Below, in pieces: positions 10,177 through 21,984 of a DNA stretch of 64,000 nucleotides. Made by a program: the position numbers and the translations under genes. The notes beneath the pieces are model-generated. The model was not told where the DNA came from. It worked only from the letters and a program-made list of their open reading frames with translations, and searched no databases. Positions within the stretch are counted from its first letter, which is position 1, and every line of letters starts with the position of its first letter. This stretch comes from Grifola frondosa. Its lineage: Eukaryota; Basidiomycota; Agaricomycetes; Polyporales; Grifolaceae. Where the stretch lies: NCBI GenBank assembly GCA_001683735.1, contig LUGG01000009.1:558001-622000 (forward strand), read 5' to 3'.

Positions 10177-12733
10177 TCATTTTCTGTTGAAGAATTTCGC
10201 AATACCCTCCGCCTCCGAGTCATCTGCGGTCTGCTTCCTTCTTTTCTTCGACGTCGTTTTATCGATTGGACGAATGATTCGCTTAGGAGCATCGTTGTCT
10301 GATGACTCTTTTGCCAAATCCTGTGCGAAATGAAAATCAGCATGCTCCATCCGCAAAGCAGCCAAGGCATCGCTCCTGATCTCGTCGCTAATGCCCCCAT
10401 CAGTCCACACATCTGACAGCGCAACGCTTTTGCAACACCGCGGGCATACGAACGAGGCATTGTCTGATATATCTGTTGGAGTCGCCTCGACGGGTTCGCT
10501 TCTCTTCCGCTTTCCTGCTGCGTCGCTCTGCTGCGGCGCCTCAGATGACGATCGAGTCTTCAAGAAGCCCTCAATGCTGCGTTGCCCGGTTTCCATGGTC
10601 TCGATGCCCGCGAAAGACAACTGCACGTTTGTGATCTTCATCGGAGTTGCCCGGGACTCTTCAGTGCCGACTAACTCTTTCCAGAGTCTGTCTCCATACG
10701 ATGCGATCACATCCACGGTAATGTTCTTCGTAAACGGGAATCCGGTCTGTTTGGACCGAAAGGTGTCGTATTCTTTGACACAAAGCCCTACCATCAACAT
10801 GAAGACAGATAAGACACGCGGTCGTCCTCACCTTGCCGCGTATGCAGGGCAATCGTCTTTGGCCACTGCGCCGGGTTCGCTTCCCTCGCTTCGTTCAGCC
10901 TCAGGGCCAATTCTGCGGCAAGCACCCTGATCCAATGGTGGCCCTAGCCGTCTTCGTGACTGGTTGAGGGAGGTTCTTCGAAGCCAGCATACTTTTGTTG
11001 ACTACTGATTTCTCCTTGACTGTTTGTTGGCCAGGTAGTGGATTCAGCATGACAGCTGACGACGAGGAGCTCGAGACTCACCCTCGGACCGGTCGATGCC
11101 ACTAGTTAATTATACTTCATTTGAGGTCGCGGGAGAAAACTCAACATGAACGCACCGGAGAATCTCGTACACCCAGATGGAATCTTCGCCAAACTTCCGT
11201 TGCATCTCGTCTAATGAGATATGATCAAAAAACTGTAGCAGATTGTAGTCCAGCGTCGCTCACCTAAACTAATCGTCCTGAAACCCATTACGATAAAATC
11301 AGCACCTTGTTCGAGGATGAAGTGACTAGACATTGCACAATAAATCACCGACAGTGGATACGTCGTATTCTTCAGCGAAGGCCTTGCCGAGCTTGCCACC
11401 CAAAAAACGAATCTGAATATATTTTGAGCATACACATTCTCACACACATGTACCTGGTATGTACCTTCTGAAATGGCATGGGCTTTAGGTAATTCGGGAT
11501 AGCTGTATTGCGCAGGATACTCTATAATTCAATGACAATTCAAATTTCTCTCTCATTGCAAAGTCCACAAGAGAAAATCACCTGACTCATTGGCTTCTTA
11601 TACGACGCGGTAAGCTGTATATCTTCTATGAGATTGGCTATGCGACGATGGGATGCAGATTATATGCCTACCTTGGCTAGAAATTTGTTTCTAGCGATAC
11701 CCTGTCAGACTCGGATCACGATCAGTAGAAAAAGCGGCAAGGCATCCATTTAACTGACTGCAGATGTCGTATACCCTAACTTCACGCGGACGTCCTCCCG
11801 AATCTTTGCCATTAATTCTGCTGCGATTGATAGCGCGACATCGTGCCAGGTAGTCAGCGAATCGTCGCCCTCAACGCCATCGCTCATAGCAGGATGTACG
11901 GCAGAATTCTCAGTTGGTGCAGGGGGATGTACGGGAATGATATTCCCCAGGCCATCCCATGATATCGGCGGAGGAGGGGGCAACGGGCTATCTGCCCCAT
12001 TGGGAGCGTCCGGAGGGACCTGCGCAAGGTACGGATATCGCTCGAGGATAGTTTCACGAATAGGTCGAGTGAAGTCGATGAAAGCTTCGTCAATTGATGC
12101 TTTCTCTTGAGATTACATGTTGAATGTTGCTTTCGAACAGGTGGTATCCAAATCTCACCTATCTCGCCATTCGGTAATCCATCTTTGAACAGTTGTATAA
12201 TCTTCATGCTCTCCCGCCGATAGTGGTCGAGGGACACCTTGATGATGTGTCACAACGGAGTTCAATTCATTTACTCCCGTCGAAAATATCAAAGTATGAA
12301 CCCGGACGAATAAACCTACTTTATGCGTCTGCGTATCCGGTTTCTCCCAATATCCAGGTTCCTTCTCCCCTTCTTTATATGTTGCGACATGAATGACGAC
12401 AAGCTCCGGACACCGTTTGAGCGCATCCTTCACCTTGTCCATCCTCGAGATCCCAAACTTGCGGGCGGGGTAATTGACCGCTATGAGCGAGTCCCACTGG
12501 AGCACCACCAGCGGACGTGACGGGTCTATTCCGAGATGGACTTGTTCGCATGCCGCGTAAAACGCGTCGCTATCACAGAGCGCCACAACGCGCAGAGGGT
12601 CCCTCACACCCAGGTTGTGCGACAAGAGGTGGCGGTAGGTGATGACCAGATTCAGGTCTTCGAAGTCAACCTCCGATGCTCTTGCTTTTCCCTTCCATAC
12701 GGAGGTCGGCCTAGCAGGAGAATCAGAAAGCAT
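10177..12733 (-). CDS. RAD30: DNA polymerase eta (translesion synthesis, Y family)
   Basis: Nuclear Y-family polymerase that copies past UV photoproducts. ATG at 12733. The first exon carries CDSDAFYAACEQV (first metal-binding Asp of the palm) and SLIAVNYPARKFGISRMD, signature of the eta fingers/palm. Further on come KVKDALKRCPELVVIHVATY and, near 12060-12110, SIDEAFIDFTRPIRET with the catalytic SIDE motif. Exons around 11200-11740 carry IARNKFLAKLTASYKKPMSQ and a helix-hairpin region. The little-finger domain ends with QWPKTIALHTRQ and KEYDTFRSKQTGFPF. The C-terminus has a UBZ-type zinc finger (CPRC then HADFH, about 10330-10450), a basic nuclear-localisation stretch (TSKKRRKQ) and a terminal IAKFFNRK resembling a PCNA-interacting box. 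At least eight exons. All family modules are present in order, so it appears intact. Confidence 0.95.
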
Positions 12734-13538
12734 TGTCGATGTCTAGTGGTCTTGACTAGGAGGCAGAGCACACATTACAAGGGCGTGGTGACATAGTCAC
12801 GCATTGTCACACATAGTTGTCACATGCAGTCACGCTCACGCGATAACAGGAATTTGACAGGATGCTATTTCGCACTTTTGCACAGATATTGATATTTCCC
12901 TAGCGACGTCATAATGCAAAACACTAGGTCAGTGAAATGTGCTGGCCTCTCAAGATTCCATGCATCAATGCATCATGCCTGGTGTGCCCTGAGTCATATC
13001 ACGCAGACTGCCCGTGACTGCTAGTAAGTCTCTCAAACGTTCACGCCGTGTCGCTCCTCTTAACACCGAACTGCCAGGATAAATGGCAGAGATAGCGCTG
13101 AGCCAAGCATTACTCGACGTAGCCCATCCAGGGGCTATATCACTCGCTGTACTTGAAAGTGATTGCTCGCATTCAGTAGAGTTTCCTCGTTAGGCAGGTC
13201 TCGCACACCTTAAGTCCCTCCGTCCTGACGATTTGTCTCCGCTGAATGCGCCCGATGTTCTTGTTTGCATGGTACCTCTTCTGTACCTGCTTCTTGACAT
13301 ATGGATTCTCCTGCCGCTGATGGACTGGCGACAGTCATGTGGACCATCATCTCGAATTCTTGGATTTCCAGAACCGGCCAAGCTTGCCTCAGGCAGCCTA
13401 AAATACAAGAACCCGCCATGTTATGCTCGCGATTCGATTGTGCAAACGATTGCGACCTCACGCCTTGATTTGTTCTCCGTTTGCGTGATCTCGTCTTATA
13501 ACGGACTCCTTCGGTGGCTGTTGAATCGGTTGCTCATC
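12734..13538. promoter_or_regulatory. Divergent promoter region between polymerase eta and serine carboxypeptidase
   Basis: About 800 bp shared by two divergent genes. Just upstream of the polymerase start, 12786-12836 holds a cluster of about five GTCAC/GTGAC cores within 50 bp. The cluster is visible; any regulatory role is inference. Short open frames at 13190-13461 look spurious. Confidence 0.35.
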
Positions 13539-16518
13539 ATGTATACCCTGTTACTGTCTTTCCTCACACTTTGTACGTTTGTCCTTGGACAAACGGCCAC
13601 AAACCAGAGCATTCCCAACACATTCCCTCATGCATACCCTGGGATGCCCACTGGTGATTTCAGCCCCGCCTGGCAAAAATGTGAGCACTCCCTCCGTGCA
13701 CGCCGTCTATCACGTTCGTTATGTGCGTTCAATTAGATTATGAGGTGACGAGCAAGCTCCCGAACATTACCGGAACCCTCCCCCGCAGTTTTGCAGGCAA
13801 CATCCCAGTGAACCGCGAAAATCACCCCAATAACACACTTTTCTTCTGGGGTTGGGAGCGTCAGAATAAGAACGGGTCGCTCACTGCGCCAGCCGATGTT
13901 AACAATACCGATCCTTGGCTTATATGGCTTCAAGGAGGGTGAGCTGCAATTCACGCCCACGGTCTCATCTTTTGCCTGATACTTTATGCAGACCAGGATC
14001 GTCTGGAATGATTGGTTTGATGACAGAGGTAAGTAGCGAAAATGAAAAAAAGGTCAGTCGCTGACCTTGCAAAGTAGAATGGCCCGATCCATGTTTTGAG
14101 TAACTATTCACTGGTGCTCAATAACAACAGCTGGAACACACTTGTTGATGCTATATGGATCGATCAGCCGGTTGGTAAGTCATTGAAATGATGGAGTTTT
14201 GCGAAGAGTTTGGATTGAAAGGGACCATTCAATAGGAACTGGATACTCGACATCGGATTCGACTGGCTACAGTAAGTAACGATTTTCTTCGGGATAGAGA
14301 TTACTGCAACACATATTCTCCTAGTCCCCGATGAGGATCAGATGGCAGAAGATTTCGTACGTGTAATGTCTGCGTAAGCTCCCTGAGACGGCCTGAACGT
14401 CCATTATAGTTGGGCTTCCTCGCCAATCTAGTGAAGATCTTCCCAAGTTTGGCCACCCGACCTCTGTACCTCACAGGCGAGAGCTACGCAGGAACCTATA
14501 TTGTACGAGAAACCTTCGCGTCTTCATCTCAATGGCGATATATCTGAAAGCATTGTCGCCGCTTTCTGCATTTAGCCCTATATAACAAAGCACCTGTTCT
14601 CTACTCCGAATCCCCCGGTCCAACTCCGGAAGATCGCGATTGGTGACGGATCTTTGGGCTCCCTTGCCGTGGTCGAGGAACTTCCTGTTGTACGTGTCTG
14701 TGAAAGCGACGCTTTTCGAATCTGGCTTATTCACGTCCGCAGTTGAACGTGATCGAGACATACCCCCAGCTCATCAATTACGATCAAGACGTCTTCAACT
14801 ATTTCAAAGAACAGTAAGTTCATAATTACGCAGCAATGGCCTAACAGCTGAAAGCTATATCGCAGGGAACACCTATGTGGCCTTGATCTAGTTCTCAAAT
14901 ATCCTCAAAATGGACATTTTCCGACACTGACGCTGATTGGGCCAACCTCTCGCTCCGATTTAAGTTTGTCTCTAACAGAACCAGCCGAAGCCCGCGTCAA
15001 GTCGAAGTCATGGCAGGAGACCATTGCGAGCAAATATTATGCCCTCCATGGTTCCGACAATCAGCTGAGCAAAAGGTCCGAAACTCTCGAGCGAAGGGAG
15101 GAGAAGCGAGCACAATGGAAGAGAGATCTTTCTGGACGCGCTAATGGATCCATTGACCCGTTCTATGGCTGTTTCCTCTTCAACGAGTTGACGGACTACG
15201 CGGTCAACTTCTCATTTCCTTGGTGTAAGTTTCATTTCTATCTTCTATTTTCCCTGCATAATTTTTTTTTGTGATTAGCAAACGGAAATTTCGACGTGAG
15301 TTTTCTTCTAAGCCTACAAAGGAGCAGCTGCCATATTCCCCTCATAGGTGTACGATATTCCCGACGGCACTAACCCAGAACCACCTCTCGACGCCAGTGT
15401 GTTCCTGAATGGTAAGAAGATTTTTCTTTCGCATATATCCGCCTTATCATCTAGCATACACTTCTAGACAACAGGACCCGCGCGGCACTCCATGCACCTA
15501 CGTCCAAAAATTGGATTCGTAACTTTAACTATCCTTTCGGATCGGTCTTCAATCGCAGTAAGTTAAATCCTATAGTGTCCATCGAAGATTGTTGACCCTC
15601 TCACAGATATTGGCAACCAGTACGGAGATCCTAGTAAGCATATCGAATGAACTTGCAGACAATAATCTGATCCGATCCGACAGGCGTGGAGTAAGAGCAA
15701 AGCTCGGAGATTTAATATCAGTCTGACCTGACTACACAGACCTATGGCATTCCTTTCGGATCTGGCTGCTAACGCCTCCATCCACAACGTCTCGATCATC
15801 TTCTATTCGGGCAACGACGACTCGCTCGTCCAACACCATGGGACTGAAGGTATCTGATCATTCCCCAGGTACCTTGCAACTTCTGATAACGCTAACAAAT
15901 CTGCATTGCAGTAATCATCCAGGTACATCTCCAACAATCAAACACGTCGGGCGTTGTTGACGGCTTCTTCAGAACATGACTTTCGGTGGCATCCAGGGTT
16001 TCACCCAGAAGCCTTCCACGGCATGGTTCGACGACCAGGGCAACTTCGCCGGCATCGTCCACCAGGAACGCGGGCTCACATACATCCTCTTCAACGGCGC
16101 TGGCCATCTCGTTCCTGAATGGAAACCTGCGCAGGTACGCCGCATCTCCCTGCTCCAGCGAGCTCGCCCGCCCTGACCGCGCACTTAGGCACTCGTGTTC
16201 CTGCGCGAATTCGTGCTCGGATCCAATCTGAATGGGACGGTGTCTGGCACCGTCATTGTCGGCGGGGAGAACGCCACGCTCGCAAACGACTACCTGCCCG
16301 GAGGTGACGTCTTCTTCTTTGGGTCCGGCAAGACCCAGGGCACGTCGACTGTCCCGCAGGCGACCCAGGCGGCGTGGCGAAGCTTCATTGCAACCGCGAC
16401 TATTACAACCGCAGCATCCCACCCTGTAGTGACGGCGGGGGCTACTACGACGTCCGTGACACTGTTGCGTGTGGCTTGCGTTGTCGGATTGGCTATTGTA
16501 TCGATGCTGTTGTATTAA
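13539..16518 (+). CDS. Secreted serine carboxypeptidase (peptidase family S10), possibly GPI-anchored
   Basis: Removes C-terminal residues from peptides; extracellular or vacuolar. ATG at 13539 opens a clear signal peptide (MYTLLLSFLTLCTFVLG). Many short introns (for example at about 13940-13990, 14030-14080 and 14170-14235) split the gene. S10 landmarks appear in order: DPWLIWLQGGPGSSGMIGL (oxyanion hole), WIDQPVGTGYST, LYLTGESYAGTY with the nucleophilic Ser (about 14470-14500), FYSGNDDSLVQ with the catalytic Asp (about 15800-15830) and NGAGHLVPEWKP with the catalytic His (about 16095-16135). Numerous N-glycosylation sequons follow. The C-terminus is Ser/Thr/Ala-rich and ends in a hydrophobic run (VTLLRVACVVGLAIVSMLLY), as in GPI-anchored or membrane-tethered S10 enzymes. 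Triad complete and no break found. Confidence 0.94.
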
Positions 16519-16985
16519 GTTCTGTATGATCGCTGGCCTTGGCCTGCCATTCTGTAGATCTAGTTCAGTGATATCCTAGTTAGGCATTGGAACAATACCG
16601 TCCACTCGTTGGCACAGTTCGTAGACTCGAATAGAAAGGGACCCTCCATGAGCGCTCAATGTGGGCTCCAATATAATATAGAGTAGCTTCCTATCCACGA
16701 TACCCCGGATGACCGAAGTCTCAGCGTGGACGTGGCAGCGTCTCAGAGAGATAGAGCGGCTTTCGTCCCACGTCCATTCATAACGGCGTGAGAGAACGCA
16801 AGCATCCGCCGCACTGCACACGCCTTGCTCTCATCGACGTCGGATGACCCGTGATGCAGTTTGACCGGAAGCACAACTTGGAACGCTGGAATCCTACTGG
16901 TCAGCGAGCAAGGATACAATACAGCCCAGCAACGCACCACAGTTAGAAGTTGCGGGTAATTCGACAGTTCCAAGCAGCGCCCTAG
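16519..16985. other. Intergenic between convergent genes
   Basis: 3' flanks of the carboxypeptidase (+) and the DUF4604 gene (-). Open frames on the minus strand (16576-16973) have no recognisable features. Confidence 0.4.
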
Positions 16986-17610
16986 CTACGCCTCGTCTCC
17001 GAAGGATAATAGTTTCTTCTCAGCTTTCTTACTCTTCTTCTTCGAGCCCTTAGCCTTTTCTCCGGCCTTTTCATCGTCTCTCCCATCACCGACTGCCTTG
17101 CGCTTCCCGGCTTTTGCCTTTGAGCCAGCACTCGACGAAAATGATAGGCCCGACATTTGTGTGCCAGACTTCACTGGCTCCTTTTCGTCTTTGGCAGAAG
17201 AGGCTTGTTCTGCCTTAGGTTCGGGGAGAGGGGGTAAGCCCTTTGCTGGATAGTAAGAAAGGAAAATGAGGCAAACGTCCGCGAAACGAACAGCTTAGAG
17301 TTGGCGCACCTTTCCTCCTCTCATTCTCGGCCTCCCGTTCGGAAAGATGCTTCCCTTCCTTCAGGACGACAACCTGCGGCTTCTCATCTGCGTCATCTTC
17401 GTCGGCGCTGCCGGGCTCGTCGTCTGGACGCTCAGGTATAGATGGACGTCTGGGAATGGGAGGTCTGCCAGACCCATCGTACTCAAGTTCGTCGTCGTCG
17501 TCCCCACCACCGCCAGAAACACGCTGCTGAAGCCGCAGAAGGAAGGCGGGGGTATTCGCGTTATATGATAATCTTGAAGACAATTGGTGACGAGTGGGTT
17601 CTCTCGACAT
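16986..17610 (-). CDS. KIAA1143/DUF4604 homologue, small conserved nuclear-type protein
   Basis: Conserved eukaryotic protein of unknown function. ATG at 17608-17610 gives MSREPTRHQLSSRLSYNANT and PAFLLRLQQRV, matching the N-terminal 'PAFLxRFKERV' block of the KIAA1143 family. An acidic/proline-rich stretch leads to DEKPQVVVLKEGKHLSE, the family's PQVVVLKxGxLS core. An intron near 17225-17310 joins to the C-terminal exon, which is Lys/Ser-rich and ends KKAEKKLLSFGDEA; LLSFxxE is the family's conserved C-terminal motif. The lysine clusters suggest a nuclear location (inference). The start is chosen because the upstream in-frame codons (to 17661) are not conserved in the family. It diverges from SDHAF3 across 277 bp. 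Confidence 0.87.
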
Positions 17611-17887
17611 GGCGTACAGCGCGAAGAATAGTTTAAACAAGTGATACAGCTCTGGCAACAAGAATCAAAAGTTCTGTATAGATTACGCCAAGTTGGAGAA
17701 TGAATCCAAAGGCGAACGTCGAAGGTGAATCGTGCACTGTGCTGAGTGAATACACGATTCGTCACAGAAGTCACGGTGCACGTGCAGATCATTCACTCAG
17801 CCACGAGCGCGCAGATTTCGTCGGTCTCGTTCATTTCGCTGGTCTCGCTAGGTTTACATCGGTTCCTCTCCATCAGCCTTGTGAAAA
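17611..17887. promoter_or_regulatory. Compact bidirectional promoter (DUF4604 gene / SDHAF3)
   Basis: 277 bp separate the start codons of two divergent conserved genes, so both promoters must lie here. No TATA box is obvious. The region holds ATTC/GAAT-rich motifs and a GTGCACGTGC stretch near 17776 containing a CACGTG E-box. Confidence 0.5.
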
Positions 17888-18481
17888 ATGCTCCGATCAA
17901 CAATTGTACGCCTTGCTGAATCTGTGTCCAACAAGCCTCTGAATCTCCGTGAAGCAAGTGCTGCATTGCTGCCGCCCTTACCGTACGAGAATATTTCTCC
18001 TCACCTCGCATCCTGCTGTAATGAGTGTCATTGAAGGTTGTACCGGAGAATCTTGAGGGCGCATCGGTCGCTTCCACATGAAATGCGGTCCCTGGGAGAC
18101 GACTATGTGAAAGCAGGTGAGACACTAATATTTGGATTGGTGCTTGCCATATGAACTGTTACGTAGAATTTCGGAGGCATCGGGAGACGACCAATAAAGT
18201 GCACATCATCGGTTTCCTCTCGCAGTGGAAGCTGTATTTGGATGAGCTACCGAAGGGGCCTGAGGCGGGGAGCTTCAGAGGCAAACCACTAGACCCCACG
18301 ATGTTGGAAAAGGTTTGTTGCTCTGATCCTCTTTTCCTGTTGCTCAACTTATTCTTGGTCGTAGATGTCCGCCGAGCAACTCGGGCAACTATACGAGCTG
18401 ATGCATGTCACTAAAGACGTTTGGAAGCCGGTGGAGACCGACGATAGTACTGATGTCCACTCACACGACACAAAATCATGA
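17888..18481 (+). CDS. SDHAF3: Succinate dehydrogenase assembly factor 3 (ACN9/SDHAF3, LYR family)
   Basis: Mitochondrial matrix chaperone that protects the iron-sulfur subunit of Complex II during assembly. Four exons assemble without conflict. Exon 1 (ATG at 17888) is [20 protein letters not shown] and onward, an Arg/Ser-rich mitochondrial presequence. Exon 2 opens with [20 protein letters not shown], carrying the LYR motif that recruits the Fe-S transfer machinery. Exon 3 carries [20 protein letters not shown] and the YLDELPKG...FRGKPLDP block. Exon 4 gives [20 protein letters not shown] and KPVE, the family's signature C-terminus. Length (about 130 residues) is normal and no break is seen. 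Shares a short bidirectional promoter with the DUF4604 gene. Confidence 0.95.
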
Positions 18482-19072
18482 CGCTCACATGCACCTTCGA
18501 TGTAGCATCATGTATTGGTGAGTTCTTTTTGATGGGAAATTTTTCTATGAATTCGAAGTCATTGCAGTAGCGCAGATATACACATTCTTTCTTGCCGACG
18601 CTCTATATACTGCTCAGACCACCACGGTATCTAATGAACGGGTTTTGGAAGACATATCAACTCTGCACATGGGCCGTACTCCGATGGTCTCTTGTAGAGC
18701 CAGCATCCAGTGGTCACCAGCTCCTGCTGAACCCGGCCTCCAACGGATATCTTGGGCGAGGTAAAACCTTCGGCTTTGTTCCGTAAACGTCCTTCCCCGA
18801 ATTCTTATACCCCAAGCGGTTCTACGTTGTGTCATCCTCCACGTCTCTTTAACTGCTTGGTAGTCGCAGAACGTTTATCCCTCGTCCCCCCGCGTCCGCT
18901 CATAACCGGCTCGCTTCATCACGCGGATGCATTTTCCTTATTGGGCGTCGATAAGCGCCCAAATGCATCCGGCTCTCCTCTATTTAAGCCACCGTATGCC
19001 GCGCAGATTATCTCACACAGCCCCATACGCCCGTCACCATCCCCACAGCACTCGCCTGTCCTCATTTTTGAC
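18482..19072. promoter_or_regulatory. Intergenic, promoter of cyanase gene
   Basis: The right part is C-rich and pyrimidine-rich just before the start, typical of basidiomycete 5' UTRs. A TATTTAAG TATA-like element lies near 18981-18988, about 90 bp upstream of the cyanase ATG. No gene recognised in the left part. Confidence 0.45.
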
Positions 19073-19956
19073 ATGTCTGGTCTGGTGAGTCGCCCTCCGT
19101 CCGAACCAACAAAGCAACAGCAATCGACGCGTCTTCTTGACGCAGAAACTGAACGCTTCCAGTGAACCCTACGCCGATCTTCCTCCGATCTGCGCAGCTC
19201 TTTTCGAGGCGAAGGCAAGGAAAGGTGCACTACTAGCGCGGTGATCTTGTGGCGAAGCTTCTGACGGAGACACGGATATCCGCAGGCCTGACTTTTGACG
19301 CGATCGCGAAAGCCATCGGACGTGATGAAGTATGGGTTGCGGCGATGTTCTACGGCCAGGTCAATCCCATATTTCCGTTCTACCCATCGCACTCGTTTTT
19401 ATAAATTATCGTGTGTTTCAGGCGAAGTTGTCCTCAGAGGAGTTGGTGAAGTTGTCTGAAGTACTGGAACTTCCGCAGGGTAACTTGCATGAGGAGATTG
19501 GCGAGAACTGGTTCCCCCACCGCGGTATCGGCCCTATGCCTCCCACCGATCCCGTTCTGTACCGATTATATGAGGTGCGTACGTCAGGCCCTGAAGAGAC
19601 GCGCTGCTGAACGTGTATGACAGGGTGTCCTCGTTTACGGGAACGCCATCAAGGTAGTTCTTATAAATTACATCTATTTGTAACAGAGATCCTGACGCAC
19701 ATATTAGGCCATTATTCATGAGAAGGTTTGTTCTTTCTAGAGGTGCAGTGACCGTTCACATCATAGCATGCATTCAGTTCGGCGACGGCATTATGTCAAT
19801 GATCGACTGCAAGGTGAATGTCGAACGAAAGCCCGATCCCAAGGGCGACCGAGTCCTTCTCACATTCGAGTGCGCTTCTGATGTTTCATGCATTATACAT
19901 TATATTCCCGTGCTGATTGGCCTCTATTTTCCAGCGGGAAGTTCCTGCCTATCTGA
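19073..19956 (+). CDS. cynS: Cyanate hydratase (cyanase)
   Basis: Converts cyanate and bicarbonate to ammonia and carbon dioxide; cytosolic homodecamer. ATG at 19073 (MSGL, then GTGAGT donor); exon 2 KLNASSEPYADLPPICAALF; exon 3 LTFDAIAKAIGRDEVWVAAM (helix-turn-helix-like N-domain); exon 4 AKLSSEELVKLSEVLELP. The catalytic C-domain reads DPVLYRLYE, GNAIKAIIHEKFGDGIMSMI and VNVERKPDPKGDRVLLTF. The catalytic Arg and Glu (YRLYE) and Ser (IMSMI) are present. At the last exon the spliced frame ends GKFLPI-stop. One base fewer upstream of the final codons has displaced the usual FLPY-x-K-W ending, which is still readable in the next frame. The loss is only a few C-terminal residues, so the enzyme is probably functional, or this is a one-base sequencing error. 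Confidence 0.94.
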
Positions 19957-20595
19957 AATGGTAATTCTCATGTGGAGACACAAATCGAAGCGGTTTGTAT
20001 CCTTGTATGGTATCATATCTGTACGACTACTTGCGAAGACTACTATGATTGGAGAACATCTTGCTATGTATTAGTGGGAGCAAGCATGTCAGTCTCGCCG
20101 ACTTCGAGACAATCTGTGATTCTTGTATGAATCACTGAGAATTATGACCGTTGCCACAGCCAATGAAACATAAAATACCCCGAAGGATATTGTGAAACGA
20201 TGACATCAAACGTCGTTGACAGGATGGCAATTCCGCATGAGGCTATCACGATACCCTCTGTTTCATGTAGATTAGCTATGTCGAGCGGATCGTCCCTCCC
20301 ATCTTCCTTGCCCAGAGGTGTATTTGGTGTAGCGGATAACTCATCCCTTTCATAGTGTTTATGATATCACCGCCATTGCTGTTTGCTGTAATCGAACATG
20401 TACTTCAAATTATATCTAAGCATTTGCAAATTAGACCCTATGCCTGTCTGGCTGTTCCTGGTAGACTCGTTGGGCTTACTGTCTCGGATACCATGCATAA
20501 TTGTACAAGCTAATAAAACGTTATCTAGTCTTTCATCCTGCGATGCAAAACATAAGTGAGAGGGACATAGAAGGGAGGGTAAACAACAAAGATAC
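19957..20595. other. Intergenic between cyanase and HNH-like gene (3' flanks)
   Basis: Convergent 3' ends. The left part is AT-rich and without features. The last exon of the HNH-like gene may extend a few codons into this region, since a GTAAGT donor lies at its stop. Confidence 0.35.
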
Positions 20596-21929
20596 TTACC
20601 CCTTAGTGAACACGAGCCAAGCGAAGTAGATCTGACCGATCGGACTTTTCCACAACTCATTATCCAAGTCTTCCATGTCCTCCACCTCATCCCCACCCTC
20701 ATCTTCACCAGTAAGCTTATCTATCACCGCAGCCATTTTACCTTGGCCATAATATAACGTTACATCATCTGCGGCGCCATTCGCCAAGAGGGTGTACCTA
20801 AGGTGCCAACGAAGCATACGCAAGTCGACCCATAGCTCCTCTTGAATGCCCCTTGGCAGAGAAATGTGAGATGGGATCATGGCAAGCAGTTTCTTACTGC
20901 AGAGTTTGCTCGGTTCTTGCATGAAGACCACTCGAAAGTTGTCCTAAAATGCAGGCGATGAGCACATTAGAGTTGAACAAGGACAGAACGTACATCGACA
21001 TCAATTGCAATATCATTGTTGGAAAAAAGGTCCGCAACGTCTTGACGCATCGTCAAACCATTGTTTACCTTTAAATAGATGTTTTCGCTGGCAGGAGGTG
21101 GGGTGAAGGAGACGGGGCCATCATAATCGACCTTAATGTGCATTGAGACTCGTCAGTAATTATTTGAGCAAGCGAAAATGAATTAAAACAACGAACACTA
21201 GTGAAAAATGGCGGAACAATCCAAGTAGTAACCAGCGGGTCGGTGGTCGATCCAGTGATTATGCATCTATTACCATCTCGCTTGCGGACCCACATGTCAA
21301 ACCAGTCGGGGTACTGGCACTGTTAAAGCATTCGAGGGGCAATATGAGCAAGTGCATGAGCCAGAAAGGATGAATACAGCACTGCTTTGGCAATCCATGG
21401 TTTTGAAGCGCAAGCTTTTTTAAAGCTTGGCACTCGCCCCGTGTCAAATATAAGATCAGAGCATGATTCAACTATGATAAAGCTCAGGTCAAACTAAGAA
21501 TGTACTGCGGGAGAAAGCCAACCTGGTGTTGAGAAGGCAGCATAATGCCCTGGCTGCAAGAACTCCTTAGAATTCCAGGACAAGTCCGGTCCAGTAGGAA
21601 TGAATTTACAGCTGCAAAAATAAGATGCGAAGAGCGGCTGTATATCAACAGGACGTAGAACAAAATGAGGCTCGATAGTATTGGGATCGTTCATGGTCAC
21701 GAGCCGGAGCCAACGATATAGTGTTTCAATGGTGAGCTTGGATCGTTCATGGATGCATAGTCCTATGTAAATAATGAGAAAGGAGGACAGGTGATAGTAG
21801 AGCTAAACAATAATCACCGAGCATGAGCAACGTACGAGACCTCGACCAGATGAAGACATTGTGGCCTCGAGCAACTGCCGCCGGTGAGAGGAAGGGAAAA
21901 GATGACACATCTGGTGCCTCTGCCTTCAT
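20596..21929 (-). CDS. HNH-fold protein lacking catalytic histidines, copy A
   Basis: Member of the HNH-like family found four to five times in this window. ATG at 21929 (MKAEAPDVSSFPFLSPAAVA then FIWSRSRTLLMLG and an intron). Exon 2 has TLYRWLRLV and PHFVLRPVDIQPL; a 54-nt intron removes an in-frame stop near 21497. The core exon reads YPDWFDMWVRKRDGNRCIIT and GSTTDPLVTTWIVPPFF. The RKRDxxRCxxTG part matches HNH_2-type domains, but the usual His of 'a-H-I-x-P' is replaced (TTWIVPP). The later part has VADLFSNNDIAIDVD, where canonical HNH has L-H-x-x-F-D. The C-terminal block carries MLRWHLRYTLLANGAADDV and an acidic stretch, ending GQIYFAWLVFTKG. It is more divergent than the copies near 43-53 kb. 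Function unknown. Confidence 0.78.
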
Positions 21930-21984
21930 CGTGAGTACTGTTTAAATGGGTAGTTGGGAAAGTTACGGCGTGCAGGCAGTATGA

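Noticed and set aside
10391..10930. 179-codon plus-strand frame
   Set aside because: Antisense of the conserved C-terminal exon of DNA polymerase eta.
15892..16422. 176-codon minus-strand frame
   Set aside because: Antisense of the carboxypeptidase exons carrying the catalytic Asp and His.
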